Part shown: in pieces, positions 13,119-20,457 of the stretch
Layout: each line of letters begins with the position of its first letter
Numbering within the stretch: position 1 is the first letter of the stretch
Assembly (NCBI GenBank): GCA_030837965.1
Contig: JAUTXP010000006.1
Span: 1-40,364 of the forward strand
Reading direction: 5' to 3'
Length of the DNA stretch: 40,364 nucleotides
Source of the DNA: Acidimicrobiaceae bacterium
GTDB taxonomy: Bacteria > Actinomycetota > Acidimicrobiia > Acidimicrobiales > JAUTXP01
Notes under the pieces: model-generated
Told to the model about the DNA's origin: nothing
Seen by the model: the letters and a program-made list of their open reading frames with translations, nothing else
Databases searched by the model: none
Translations under genes and position numbers: made by a program

Positions 13119-13610
13119 TCACTTCTTGGCCCCCTTGGCGGGCTGGGCGCCGACTTCGAGGGGCGGGGGCTCGGGGACCGACTCCATCCACTCGCCCAGT
13201 CGGTCCTTGTCATGCAGCAGGTCGGCGATGCGGACCTCCGAGTACTCGTACTCCGGGCTCCAGAAGAGCGCGTCGAACGGGCACACCTCGACGCAGATGC
13301 CGCAGTACATGCACAGCGAATAGTCGATGTCGAAGCGATCCAGCTTCTGCACCGTGCGGGGCTTGCCGCCCTCGCGCCGGGGCGGCGCCTTGTCCTTGTG
13401 GCCCTCGATGTAGATGCACCAGTCCGGGCAGCTCCGGGCGCAGAGCATGCAGACCGTGCAGTTCTCCTCCTTGAGCGCGATCACCCCGCGGGCCCGCGTG
13501 GGCGGCGCCTCCTTGACGTGCGGGTACTGCACGGTGACGTTGGGCTCGAGCATCGTCCGGAACGTGACGCCCAGGCCCTTGAGCAGGCCCTTGCCGGGGA
13601 AGTCGGGCAC
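13119..13610 (-). CDS. nuoI: Complex I subunit I (2x[4Fe-4S]), cluster A
   Basis: The 163-residue ferredoxin-like subunit carries clusters N6a and N6b through [11 protein letters not shown] (C51, C54, C57, C61) and [11 protein letters not shown] (C100, C103, C106, C110). It passes electrons to NuoB. With no NuoEFG encoded in this operon, this subunit is the likely docking surface for an unknown donor. It has an extra cysteine (C65) in [10 protein letters not shown]; copy B has the equivalent C64. The GTG start shares one base with the nuoH TAG stop codon. The tail after residue 140 is short and Pro/Lys-rich. Confidence 0.96.
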   Translation of the reverse strand: MPDFPGKGLLKGLGVTFRTMLEPNVTVQYPHVKEAPPTRARGVIALKEENCTVCMLCARSCPDWCIYIEGHKDKAPPRREGGKPRTVQKLDRFDIDYSLCMYCGICVEVCPFDALFWSPEYEYSEVRIADLLHDKDRLGEWMESVPEPPPLEVGAQPAKGAKK

Positions 13611-14635
13611 TACTTGACCACCACCTTGAGCACGCCGGTCGCCAGGATGTTGACCAGCGACAGCGGGATGAGGAACTTCCAGGCCAGCGCCTGAAGCTGG
13701 TCCTCACGCAGTCGCGGGTAGCTGAATCGGACCCAGAAGATGAGGAAGGCGACCAGCATGATCTTGGCGCCGAGCACCAGCGGTCCGACCACGTCGGCCA
13801 GTCCGCCGTGCACGCCCGGCAGATACCAGCCGCCAAGGAAGAGGGTGGCGCCGATGGCGGCCAACGCGAACGCAGTGCCGAACTCGCCCATGAAGAAGAA
13901 CAGGAAGCGAAAGCCCGTGTACTCGGTCATGAACCCGGCCACCAGCTCCGACTCGGCCACGGGCATGTCGAACGGCGTCTGCGACAGCTCGGCCTGGGCC
14001 GACACGATGAACAGGATGAAGCCGATGAACTGAGTGAAGAGGAACGGGTTGCCGATGGCGCCGAAGCCGAAGATCTCGCCGTTGGCCTGGGCCTTAACGA
14101 TGCCTTGCAGGCTGAACGTGCCCGCCTGCATGGCCACGCCCACCACGGCCAGCACGAGCGGAAGCTCGTAGGCGATGAGCTGACCCGCGGCCCGCAGGGC
14201 ACCGATGAGGGCGTACTTGTTGGCCGACGCCCAGCCCGCCATCAGCACTCCGATCACGGAGATGGACGACACGGCCAAGGCGAAGATCACGCCCGTGTCC
14301 AAGTCCTGCACCACCAGCCGGGGCCCGGCTGGGATGACGAGGTACAGCAAGAAGGTGGACATCAGCACCACGACCGGCGCCAACGCGAACACCCTGCGGT
14401 CGGCCCGGTCCGGGAAGATGTCCTCCTTCTGGAGGAACTTGACGCCGTCGGCCACCAGTTGCAGCACGCCGCCAGGGCCGGCCTCCATGGGTCCGAGCCT
14501 GCTCTGCATGAAGCTCATCATCTTGAGCAGGAACACGTAGCCGAGGATCAGCGCGCCCGCCGGAATCAGGGCCAGGACGACGGCCACCTTGAGGACCGTG
14601 ACCGCCCAGTACGCGGTCAGGTCGAGCGCCAGCAT
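13610..14635 (-). CDS. nuoH: Complex I subunit H, cluster A
   Basis: The 341-residue membrane subunit forms the quinone entry channel with NuoB and NuoD and links redox chemistry to the membrane arm. Family segments are [24 protein letters not shown] (shown here only as a landmark), [36 protein letters not shown] and [19 protein letters not shown] chose ATG 14635, with GGTGA 8 bases upstream. GTG 14647, in frame 12 bases earlier, overlaps the stop of a possible 78-codon frame and is an alternative. The frame is open further upstream through repeat sequence that is not NuoH. Confidence 0.93.
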   Translation of the reverse strand: MLALDLTAYWAVTVLKVAVVLALIPAGALILGYVFLLKMMSFMQSRLGPMEAGPGGVLQLVADGVKFLQKEDIFPDRADRRVFALAPVVVLMSTFLLYLVIPAGPRLVVQDLDTGVIFALAVSSISVIGVLMAGWASANKYALIGALRAAGQLIAYELPLVLAVVGVAMQAGTFSLQGIVKAQANGEIFGFGAIGNPFLFTQFIGFILFIVSAQAELSQTPFDMPVAESELVAGFMTEYTGFRFLFFFMGEFGTAFALAAIGATLFLGGWYLPGVHGGLADVVGPLVLGAKIMLVAFLIFWVRFSYPRLREDQLQALAWKFLIPLSLVNILATGVLKVVVK

Positions 14636-14687
14636 GTGCGCCGTCACCGCCCGCCCCCAGCCCACCGGGCCATCGCCACCGCCGGCT

Positions 14688-14747
14688 CGGTCGCGGTCGC
14701 CGTCGCCGTCCCGGTCGCGGTCGCCATCCCGGTCGCGGTCGCCATCG
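14688..14747. repeat. 18/24-bp tandem repeat, three copies
   Basis: Three imperfect tandem copies begin with CGGTCGCGGTCGCC: 14688-14711 (24 bp, with an extra GTCGCC), 14712-14729 (18 bp) and 14730-14747 (18 bp). Copies 2 and 3 differ only at the last base. The repeat abuts the inverted repeat that follows at 14749. Confidence 0.85.
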
Positions 14748-14748
14748 C

Positions 14749-14799
14749 CGTTCTGGGCACCTTTTCTTCGCCCAGAGACAAGAAAAGGTGCCCAGAACG
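14749..14799. terminator. Perfect 20-bp inverted repeat between nuoD and nuoH
   Basis: Arms 14749-14768 and 14780-14799 are perfectly complementary over 20 bp around an 11-base loop. The stem core is CTGGGCACCTTTTCTT paired with its complement. No T-run follows on the minus strand, so this may be an RNA-stability or processing hairpin, or an attenuator separating nuoABCD from nuoHIJKLMN, rather than a full terminator. The effect on transcription is inferred. Confidence 0.6.
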
Positions 14800-14876
14800 G
14801 GAGGGCGGGAGGTGAAGGTGGCGGGAGAGGGCGAGGGGGCGCGGCGGGGGTGCGGCGAGGGAGAGAGGGCGGGGGG

Positions 14877-16046
14877 TCATCGGTCGATGTCCCCGAGGAT
14901 GAAGTAGAGGCTGGCGAGGATGGTGATGACGTCCGGGACGAACACGCCGCGCAACAGCCAGGGCAGGATCGAGATGTTGTTGAAGCTGGGCGTGCGGATC
15001 TTGCAGCGGAACGGGCCCAGCCCGCCCTTGCTGACGACGTAGTAGCCCATCTCGCCCAACGGGTTCTCGGTGTGGACCCACGCCTCGCCCGCGGGCACCT
15101 TGATGATGCGGGGCACCTTGGCCTGGATGGCACCCGAAGGCAGCCCGTCGAGCAACTGCTCGATGATCGAGGCCGCCTCGCGCGTCTCCTGGAGTCGGAC
15201 CCAGTAGCGCGCGAACGAGTCGCCGTCCGGGTGGGTCCAGACCTTGAAGTCGACGTCTTTCCACGCCAGCGGGTAGTCCTCGTCGCGGCGCAGGTCCCAG
15301 TCGATCCCCGACGCTCGGGCGTTGGCCCCGGACAGGCCGTACTCGGTCGCCACCGCGGCCGGGATGACGCCGACGCCCCTGGTCCGCTGCTGGAAGATCT
15401 CGTTGCCCATCAACAGGTCTTCCATCTCGTCGCAGAAGTGGCGCACGCGCTTCATCACGCCCTTGGCCTCGTCGATCCAGCCCTTGGGCAGATCCTCCTT
15501 GATGCCACCGATGCGGTCGAAGTTCGGATGGAAGCGCCCACCCGTGACCGCCTCCATCAGGTTGAGGACGTACTCCCTGTCGCGGAAGGCGTAGAAGACG
15601 GGCGTGATGGCCCCGAGCTGCACGCCCATGTCGCCGAGGAACAGCGAGATGTTGGCGATGCGGGCCATCTCGAAGAAGATCGTGCGCAGCCACTGGGCGC
15701 GCGGCGGGGCCTCGACGCCCATCAGATTCTCGGCGGCCAGGATGAAGGGCACCTCGTTGGCGAAGTGGCCCAGCCAGTCGATGCGGTTGATGAGGGTCGT
15801 GACCTGCGGGTAGGTGCGGACCTCGGTGAGCTTCTCGTAGCCCCGGTGCATGTAGCCGCAGACGGGCTCGGCCCACATGACCTGCTCGCCGTCGAGGCGC
15901 ACGACGATGCGCAAGGTCCCGTGCGTGGCCGGATGCTGCGGGCCGAGGTTGAGGGTCATGCCCTCGGTCTCGAGCTCCACGTTGATGCGGGCGTCGGCCG
16001 CCTGGCCCGCCACGTACGCGGCCTGCTTCCACTCGGTGGTGGTCAT
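14877..16046 (-). CDS. nuoD: Complex I subunit D (49-kDa), cluster A
   Basis: The 389-residue protein is the 49-kDa-type subunit that forms the quinone pocket with NuoB. The loop LGPQHPATHG (34-43) contains the quinone-site histidine. The motif GYMHRGYEK (64-72) contains R68, aligned with the arginine methylated by NDUFAF7 in mitochondria, and Y79 in VRTYPQ aligns with the quinone-binding tyrosine. It ends in the family's usual ILGDIDR. The ATG overlaps the nuoC stop as ATGA. Copy B differs at both residues (HTG and Phe). Confidence 0.96.
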   Translation of the reverse strand: MTTTEWKQAAYVAGQAADARINVELETEGMTLNLGPQHPATHGTLRIVVRLDGEQVMWAEPVCGYMHRGYEKLTEVRTYPQVTTLINRIDWLGHFANEVPFILAAENLMGVEAPPRAQWLRTIFFEMARIANISLFLGDMGVQLGAITPVFYAFRDREYVLNLMEAVTGGRFHPNFDRIGGIKEDLPKGWIDEAKGVMKRVRHFCDEMEDLLMGNEIFQQRTRGVGVIPAAVATEYGLSGANARASGIDWDLRRDEDYPLAWKDVDFKVWTHPDGDSFARYWVRLQETREAASIIEQLLDGLPSGAIQAKVPRIIKVPAGEAWVHTENPLGEMGYYVVSKGGLGPFRCKIRTPSFNNISILPWLLRGVFVPDVITILASLYFILGDIDR

Positions 16047-16825
16047 TCGGCCGCCGCCTCCTCAGACTCGCCGTCGGCTCCGGCGGGCAGCGGCTCGACG
16101 TCGACCAGGCCGGGCCACGGCTTCACCTCGCGGGCCAGCAGCGGGAAGTCCTTGCGCCCGGGGTGGCCCTCGAAGCCGCCGGGCAGGTAGATGTGGCGCA
16201 GGCCGGGGTGGCCGACAAAGTCGAAGCCGTACATCTCCCACGACTCGCGCTCGTGCCAGTCGGCGCCGCGGTAGAGGTCGACGATGGACTGGACCTGCGG
16301 CTGGTCGTCGTCCAAGTCGGCCTTGAGGGTGATGCCGATCTTGTCGACCGTGGAGTAGAGCCTGCAGAAGACCTGAAAGCGGGTGTCGCCGCCCGCCACG
16401 CCCGTGGCCGGGCCCGACTCGGCGGGCGTGGTCTCGACGTCGGCTTCTGCTCCGCCAGCATCGGCATCGGCATCGGCCTCCGCCTCAACCGCGTCAGCGC
16501 CGGCATCGGCCTCGTCGCCCGATGCGTCCGCCTCCTCGTCGGGCAGCGAGCCCCACGCCTTCTCACCGGCCAGGGACGGGTTGTCGTACCAGTCCAGGCT
16601 GGAGAGGAAGCAGAAGTAGTCCATGCCCAGCTTGTCGCGGCACGCGGCCACTGCGTCGTGCCAGCGGTCCCGCGAGACGCGCACGGTGATGTCGCCCCCC
16701 GCCACCTCGGACCCGACGACGGCGTCGCCCAACTCGTCGGCCAGTGTGGCCAAGAGCCGTTGGCGGACCTCGTCGACCGGCACCGGGACCGGGGCGGCCT
16801 CAGCTTCCGACGACAATCGGCTCAC
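16043..16825 (-). CDS. nuoC: Complex I subunit C (30-kDa), cluster A, with acidic insert
   Basis: The 260-residue protein has the NuoC signature [20 protein letters not shown] (191-210) followed by [16 protein letters not shown]. Between the N-terminal fold, ending near LDWYDNPS, and the strand [11 protein letters not shown] lies an insertion of about 60 residues (about 84-146). It is very rich in Asp, Glu and Ala (for example [20 protein letters not shown]) and is absent from copy B. The insert is likely disordered and exposed on the peripheral arm. The GTG start lies inside nuoB (26-base overlap), with GGAGG close upstream; a TTG at 16816 is an alternative. Confidence 0.93.
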   Translation of the reverse strand: MSRLSSEAEAAPVPVPVDEVRQRLLATLADELGDAVVGSEVAGGDITVRVSRDRWHDAVAACRDKLGMDYFCFLSSLDWYDNPSLAGEKAWGSLPDEEADASGDEADAGADAVEAEADADADAGGAEADVETTPAESGPATGVAGGDTRFQVFCRLYSTVDKIGITLKADLDDDQPQVQSIVDLYRGADWHERESWEMYGFDFVGHPGLRHIYLPGGFEGHPGRKDFPLLAREVKPWPGLVDVEPLPAGADGESEEAAAE

Positions 16826-17279
16826 CCCTCCAGCGCTCGGCCATGTCCTCGTGCTGGATGCGCTCCTGGAGCAGGACGATCCCCTCCAGCAGGGCCTCGG
16901 GACGGGGCGGGCAGCCGGGCACGTAGACGTCGACGGGGATGATCTGGTCCACGCCCTTGGTCACCGAGTAGCTGTCCCAGTAGGGCCCGCCGCAGTTGGC
17001 GCACGAGCCCATCGAGATCACGTACTTGGGGTCGGGCATCTGCTCGTAGAGACGGCGGATGGGCGGGGCCATCTTGTCGGTGACGGTGCCGCTGATGACG
17101 ACGAGATCGGCCTGGCGCGCGCTGGCCGGGAAGGGGATCACGCCCAGACGCATGACGTCGTAGCGGGGCGAGCCGAAGGCGGCGCCCATCTCGATGGCGC
17201 AGCAGGCCAAGCCCCACTGGTAGACCCAGAGGCTGTACTTGCGGGCCGTGTTGAGGAGGGTGGTGAGCTTCTTGGGCAT
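16800..17279 (-). CDS. nuoB: Complex I subunit B (cluster N2), cluster A
   Basis: The 159-residue subunit binds the last [4Fe-4S] cluster, N2. Ligands are the tandem cysteines C26-C27 in [12 protein letters not shown]93 in [10 protein letters not shown] and C123 in [14 protein letters not shown]. It has an additional cysteine, C96, that copy B lacks. I start at ATG 17279, with GGAG 9 bases upstream. A GTG at 17294, sharing one base with the nuoA stop, would add five residues. The frame is open further upstream in non-homologous sequence. Confidence 0.95.
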   Translation of the reverse strand: MPKKLTTLLNTARKYSLWVYQWGLACCAIEMGAAFGSPRYDVMRLGVIPFPASARQADLVVISGTVTDKMAPPIRRLYEQMPDPKYVISMGSCANCGGPYWDSYSVTKGVDQIIPVDVYVPGCPPRPEALLEGIVLLQERIQHEDMAERWRGEPIVVGS

Positions 17280-17293
17280 GTGCCCAGACTCCA

Positions 17294-17659
17294 CTAGACC
17301 CACCGCAGCACCCCCTTGCGCCAGGCGTACACCAGGCCCAGCGTGAGGATGAAGATGAACACCGTCATCTCGACCAGTCCGAACACGCCCAGCGCGTCGA
17401 CTCGGACGGCCCACGGAAAGATGAAGACGGCCTCCACGTCGAACATGACGAACAGGAGGGCGAAGACGTAGTAGCGGATCTGGCTCTGGGACCAGCCCGT
17501 GCCGATCGGGTCCACGCCCGACTCGTAGTTCATGTACTTCTGGGGCTGCGGGCGCTTGGGGCGCACCAGGCTGCCCGCGCCGAGCATGAGGCCCACCATC
17601 AACACCGACGCTCCCACGAACACGAGCACGGTGAAGTAGCTGCGCAGGAAGGCCGACAT
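17294..17659 (-). CDS. nuoA: Complex I subunit A, cluster A
   Basis: The 121-residue membrane subunit contacts the quinone channel. It has three hydrophobic helices and the conserved segment [20 protein letters not shown] followed by PWAV. In the first cytoplasmic loop the usual YECG is YESG, so the loop cysteine known from other NuoA proteins is Ser here, whereas copy B keeps Cys. It is the first gene of cluster A and is divergent from hmgA across 94 bases. A TAGGCT box ends 9 bases before its ATG, so the mRNA probably has a very short leader or none. Confidence 0.95.
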   Translation of the reverse strand: MSAFLRSYFTVLVFVGASVLMVGLMLGAGSLVRPKRPQPQKYMNYESGVDPIGTGWSQSQIRYYVFALLFVMFDVEAVFIFPWAVRVDALGVFGLVEMTVFIFILTLGLVYAWRKGVLRWV

Positions 17660-17668
17660 CGCGGGCGA

Positions 17669-17674
17669 AGCCTA
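17669..17674 (-). promoter_or_regulatory. Putative -10 box of the cluster A nuo operon
   Basis: TAGGCT on the minus strand ends 9 bases before the nuoA ATG, in the 94-base divergent region shared with hmgA. A weak TTGGCG lies 19 bases further upstream. The same hexamer precedes acs, so the two could share a sigma factor. Confidence 0.35.
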
Positions 17675-17741
17675 GACAGCGAGGTCGCGGAGTCGCCAAA
17701 CCCCTTGAACGGCCACGGTCAACGGTGTTCGAGGCCGGTCC

Positions 17742-17747
17742 TAGACT
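17742..17747 (+). promoter_or_regulatory. Putative leaderless -10 box of hmgA
   Basis: TAGACT ends 6 bases before the hmgA ATG, which fits a transcript starting at the start codon. No purine-rich ribosome binding site is visible in this interval. The -35 region is not convincing. Confidence 0.4.
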
Positions 17748-17753
17748 GGCGGC

Positions 17754-18944
17754 ATGGCCCCCGGCTACCACCGTTTGGGCGAGGTCCCCAGCAAGCGACA
17801 CGTTGCCTTTCGAGCTCCTAACGGCGGCTTGTACGCCGAGGAAGTGGCCGGTCTCGAGGGCTTCGGCGGGCGGTACTCGATCCTCTACCACCGCTTCGCG
17901 CCGACCCGCGTGATGAAGGTGGCCGAGGTCGACCCGGTGCCCGCCGCCCCTGCGCCCGCGGCCGAGTCCACTCTGCGCCACCACCTGCTGCGCACGGCCG
18001 GTCGACTGGCCGAGGCCGACCAGGACGGTGAGCTCGACGGCGACGAGTTGGCGGGCAGGCGATGGCTGCTGTTCAACGCCGACGTGCGCCTGGCCCTGTC
18101 CGCCTTCGGCCCGGGCCCGGGCCGGCTCTGCCGCAACGGCGGGTCCGACGAGATCCACTTCGTGCACCACGGCGGCGGCAGGCTGGAGTCGACCTACGGG
18201 CTGTTGGAGTACCGGGCGGGCGACTACGTCGTGATCCCGAAGGGGACGACCTATCGGTTCGTGCCCTCGTCAGGCGGCAACCGCCACTTCATCGTGGAGA
18301 CGCCCGGCGCCGTGCGCCTGCCTCGGCGGTACCAGAACGCCGAGGGCCAGTTGCTCGAGCACGCGCCCTATTGGGAGCGCGACTTCCGCCGGCCCACCGA
18401 GGTGGTGGCCAACGACGACCCGACCCCGACCGACGTGTGGGTGCGGGTCGGCGACCGGGCCGCGGTCTACACGCTCGACCACAACCCGCTCGACGTGGTG
18501 GGCTGGGACGGGCACCTCTACCCCTACGCCTTCAGCATCCACGACTTCGAGCCCATCACCGGCCGCCAGCACCAGCCCCCGCCCGTGCACCAGACCTTTG
18601 AACTCGATGGGGCCGTGATCTGCTCGTTCTGCCCCCGAAGGCTGGACGACGGGCCGGACGTGGTGACGGCGCCCTACAACCACGCCAACCTCGACTCGGA
18701 CGAGGTCCTCTATTACGTGGACGGCTCGTTCTTCTCGCGTCGGGGCATCGAATCGGGGGCGCTCACGTGGCACCCGAAGGGCATCCCGCATGGGCCTGCG
18801 CCGGGCGTGGCCGAAGCGTCCATCGGCAAGACCCACACCGACGAACTGGCCGTGATGGTCGACACCTTCCGACCGCTCACGTTGGCCGCCGGGGCCGAGG
18901 CCTTCGACGACGGGGCCTACCCCACGTCCTGGCTGCCCGACTAG
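17754..18944 (+). CDS. hmgA: Homogentisate 1,2-dioxygenase family protein
   Basis: The 396-residue cupin protein resembles homogentisate 1,2-dioxygenase (COG3508), the iron enzyme that opens the homogentisate ring in tyrosine and phenylalanine breakdown. Visible features are [11 protein letters not shown] (132-142), a second cupin core [17 protein letters not shown] (308-324) with H310 and an acidic residue (D316 or E317) as likely iron ligands, and GIPHGP (343-348) with H346. The human ligands are H335, E341 and H371, so the acidic ligand needs structural checking. It is shorter than human HGD (445). No other tyrosine-degradation gene is nearby. Its stop codon directly abuts the stop of the convergent ClpP-like gene. 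Confidence 0.8.
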   Translation: MAPGYHRLGEVPSKRHVAFRAPNGGLYAEEVAGLEGFGGRYSILYHRFAPTRVMKVAEVDPVPAAPAPAAESTLRHHLLRTAGRLAEADQDGELDGDELAGRRWLLFNADVRLALSAFGPGPGRLCRNGGSDEIHFVHHGGGRLESTYGLLEYRAGDYVVIPKGTTYRFVPSSGGNRHFIVETPGAVRLPRRYQNAEGQLLEHAPYWERDFRRPTEVVANDDPTPTDVWVRVGDRAAVYTLDHNPLDVVGWDGHLYPYAFSIHDFEPITGRQHQPPPVHQTFELDGAVICSFCPRRLDDGPDVVTAPYNHANLDSDEVLYYVDGSFFSRRGIESGALTWHPKGIPHGPAPGVAEASIGKTHTDELAVMVDTFRPLTLAAGAEAFDDGAYPTSWLPD

Positions 18945-19751
18945 CTACAGCAGTTCGTCGGCCAGGCCGAGGGCCAAGGCCTCTTCGGCGTCCAGCCACC
19001 ACTCCTTGCGGGCCCAGCGGCGCTGGATCTCCCGCTCGTTCAATGTCGAGCGCTCGGCCAGGATGGCCAGCAGCCGCTGTTGCAGGCGCTTGGTGAACCC
19101 GACGCTGTCCTCCATCTCGCTCACCTTGCCCACGCTCTGGTGCGAAACCTCGTGGATGAGCAGGAAGGCGTTGCGGCCCATCACGCGACGGCTGCCCGCC
19201 TGCAACAACACCGCGCCCATGCTGGCCGCCCGCCCCAAGGCCATGGTCGTGACCAGATGGCCGACGGCCCGAAGCTGGTGCAGATAGTCGAACAGGGCCA
19301 GGCCGTCGAGCACGGACCCGCCCGGCGAGTTGAAGATCACCGTGATCTCCGAGCCCGGGCCGCGGCGAGACCACGTGCCCAGTTCGGCCATGCACTGCTG
19401 GACCGACTCGGCGTCGACCCCGGAGTAGAAGGTGTAGACGTGGGCGGCCCTGGGGTCGGCGGCCCGGTCCCGCTCCACCCTGCGCATGGCTTCGAGTTCG
19501 AGGACGGTGCGCTCGGTCTCCAACTGGAGCTTGCGCAACTCGGCCCACGCCCGCTGCTCCATGAGGTTCTCGGGCGGCGCGCCCACGGGCAGGGCGATGT
19601 CGAGCAGGGAGCGGAACCCGACGGGTGACGACACCACGGCCTCCACCGCCTTGGCCCCGTTCACCGCCTCGAGCGTGTCGCCCGGCGCGGCGCGGCGCTT
19701 CGGTGTGCGGGCGGGCGCGGCGGCCCGATTGACCGGGGCAGGGCGGCTCAT
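18945..19751 (-). CDS. ClpP-like serine protease with N-terminal coiled coil
   Basis: The 268-residue protein has a ClpP/crotonase-fold protease domain (about 100-268): oxyanion-loop motif FNSPGGSVLDG (140-150), nucleophile S177 in GRAASMGA, H200 in LLIHEVSH, and C-terminal WWLDAEEALALGLADELL like the ClpP end. It is longer than ClpP (about 195) because of about 100 extra N-terminal residues, basic/Pro-rich at first and then a likely coiled coil (about 62-98, ENLMEQRAWAELRKLQLETE). No clpX or second clpP is adjacent, so it may be an adaptor-free or specialised ClpP. The ATG at 19751 is preferred; the open frame upstream reads into hairpin DNA. Confidence 0.82.
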   Translation of the reverse strand: MSRPAPVNRAAAPARTPKRRAAPGDTLEAVNGAKAVEAVVSSPVGFRSLLDIALPVGAPPENLMEQRAWAELRKLQLETERTVLELEAMRRVERDRAADPRAAHVYTFYSGVDAESVQQCMAELGTWSRRGPGSEITVIFNSPGGSVLDGLALFDYLHQLRAVGHLVTTMALGRAASMGAVLLQAGSRRVMGRNAFLLIHEVSHQSVGKVSEMEDSVGFTKRLQQRLLAILAERSTLNEREIQRRWARKEWWLDAEEALALGLADELL

Positions 19752-19825
19752 CACGGTACAGATCGACCGGTCGGCCACCACCCTGAGCGAATCCCGCCCG
19801 CCCGTCCGCCCGTCCGCTCGAAAAC

Positions 19826-19885
19826 GTCCTCCAAGCACGTCTGGAGGACATGGCCAGCGGAAACGCGGGGCTATGTCCTCCAGAC
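19826..19885. promoter_or_regulatory. Mutually exclusive hairpins upstream of the ClpP-like gene
   Basis: The 168-bp gap 19752-19919 has no gene. GTCTGGAGGACAT (19839-19851) can pair perfectly over 13 bp with ATGTCCTCCAGAC (19873-19885). Part of the same segment (TGGAGGAC, 19842-19849) can instead pair with GTCCTCCA (19826-19833), so only one hairpin can form at a time. A short CCGGG-AAAA-CCCGG hairpin (19885-19898) adjoins. This is attenuator-like architecture, or a terminator for the upstream minus-strand gene. No ligand or leader peptide is recognised. Confidence 0.5.
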
Positions 19886-19919
19886 CGGGAAAACCCGGGG
19901 GGCGAAGACGGCCGGGGGG

Positions 19920-20372
19920 TTAGACGGAGGCGGTGAGGAGGGACACGGCCTGGGCGTGGTCCGTGATGGTGATGCGGGTTGGGATCTGCAACGGGCTGTC
20001 GCCGTCGACGTCCACCACCAGGTCGACGTGGCAGGCCGTCTCGCTCCAGTGCAGCAAACGCTCCAGGGCGCAGATGTCGATGGTGTAGTCGAACGAGGCT
20101 CGGAAGGTGAGCATGGGCGTCCCCGAGACCTGCCCCTCCTCCACGACCTCCTCGCTGGCGGTGAACCCGGTCCAGGTGCCCGAGCCGCCGAAGGCGTCGA
20201 TCACCAGGTCGCTGCCTTCCAGATGAGTGCCCAGCAACTGCGTGCCGCTCAGCCGCAGGATGCCGTGGTCGACGGGCCCGGCCTCAGGCGCAGCCGGAGC
20301 CTCGGGCGGCGACGGTGGCGTCGACAGGCGGTGGTTCCGAGACAGGTCAGGCAGTCGGTGCCAGAACGACAT
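19920..20372 (-). CDS. Hypothetical protein
   Basis: I do not recognise this 150-residue protein. The N terminus (about 1-35) is Pro/Ala-rich and probably disordered. Residues 37-150 look like an all-beta or mixed globular domain (HGILRLSGTQLLGTHL, SDLVIDAFGGSGTWTGF, MLTFRASFDYTIDICALERL). It has no signal peptide or membrane segment, and two cysteines (in IDICALE and ETACHVD). It lies between the DUF1385 gene (85 bases upstream) and the ClpP-like gene. The coding call rests on length, codon pattern and position, and no close alternative frame is convincing. Confidence 0.6.
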   Translation of the reverse strand: MSFWHRLPDLSRNHRLSTPPSPPEAPAAPEAGPVDHGILRLSGTQLLGTHLEGSDLVIDAFGGSGTWTGFTASEEVVEEGQVSGTPMLTFRASFDYTIDICALERLLHWSETACHVDLVVDVDGDSPLQIPTRITITDHAQAVSLLTASV

Positions 20373-20376
20373 AGGC

Positions 20377-20396
20377 CCAGATGTTCCCCCATCTGG
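20377..20396. repeat. 7-bp inverted repeat before the hypothetical gene
   Basis: CCAGATG (20377-20383) and CATCTGG (20390-20396) are perfectly complementary around six bases, just upstream of the ATG at 20372 on the minus strand. It could be an operator or a weak hairpin in the 85-base gap after DUF1385. Confidence 0.4.
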
Positions 20397-20457
20397 ACGA
20401 AAGATGCACGCTCGGGCAAAACGGGCGAACGGTCAGGGCCGGCCCCCGAGCCCAGGC

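Larger units (their letters stand above)
14644..14880 (-). other. nuoD-nuoH gap with a bridging 78-codon frame
   Basis: This gap occupies the place of nuoEFG in a standard nuo operon. A minus-strand frame of 78 codons fills it exactly: its ATG overlaps the nuoD stop (ATGA), and its stop overlaps a possible GTG start of nuoH (GTGA). The predicted peptide starts MTPRPLSLAAPPP and contains Ala/Thr/Met repeats (ATATGMATATGTATATAT). Its low complexity and the hairpin and repeats beneath it argue against a folded protein. I regard it as mainly a spacer or RNA element, with coupling translation as an alternative. Confidence 0.3.

Noticed and set aside
12980-13213. Extended start for NuoJ of cluster A giving a 251-residue protein
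   Set aside because: The added residues are arginine/serine-rich, come from palindromic DNA and overlap the nuoI 3' end. NuoJ homology starts near TDLNTVEYVVFG.
14688-14747. Tandem repeats considered as a CRISPR array
   Set aside because: Units are directly adjacent with no spacers, only three copies exist, and no cas gene is present.
17280-18170. Long N-terminal extension of NuoB of cluster A on the minus strand
   Set aside because: It is antisense to hmgA and overlaps nuoA. NuoB homology begins at MPKK with a GGAG upstream.
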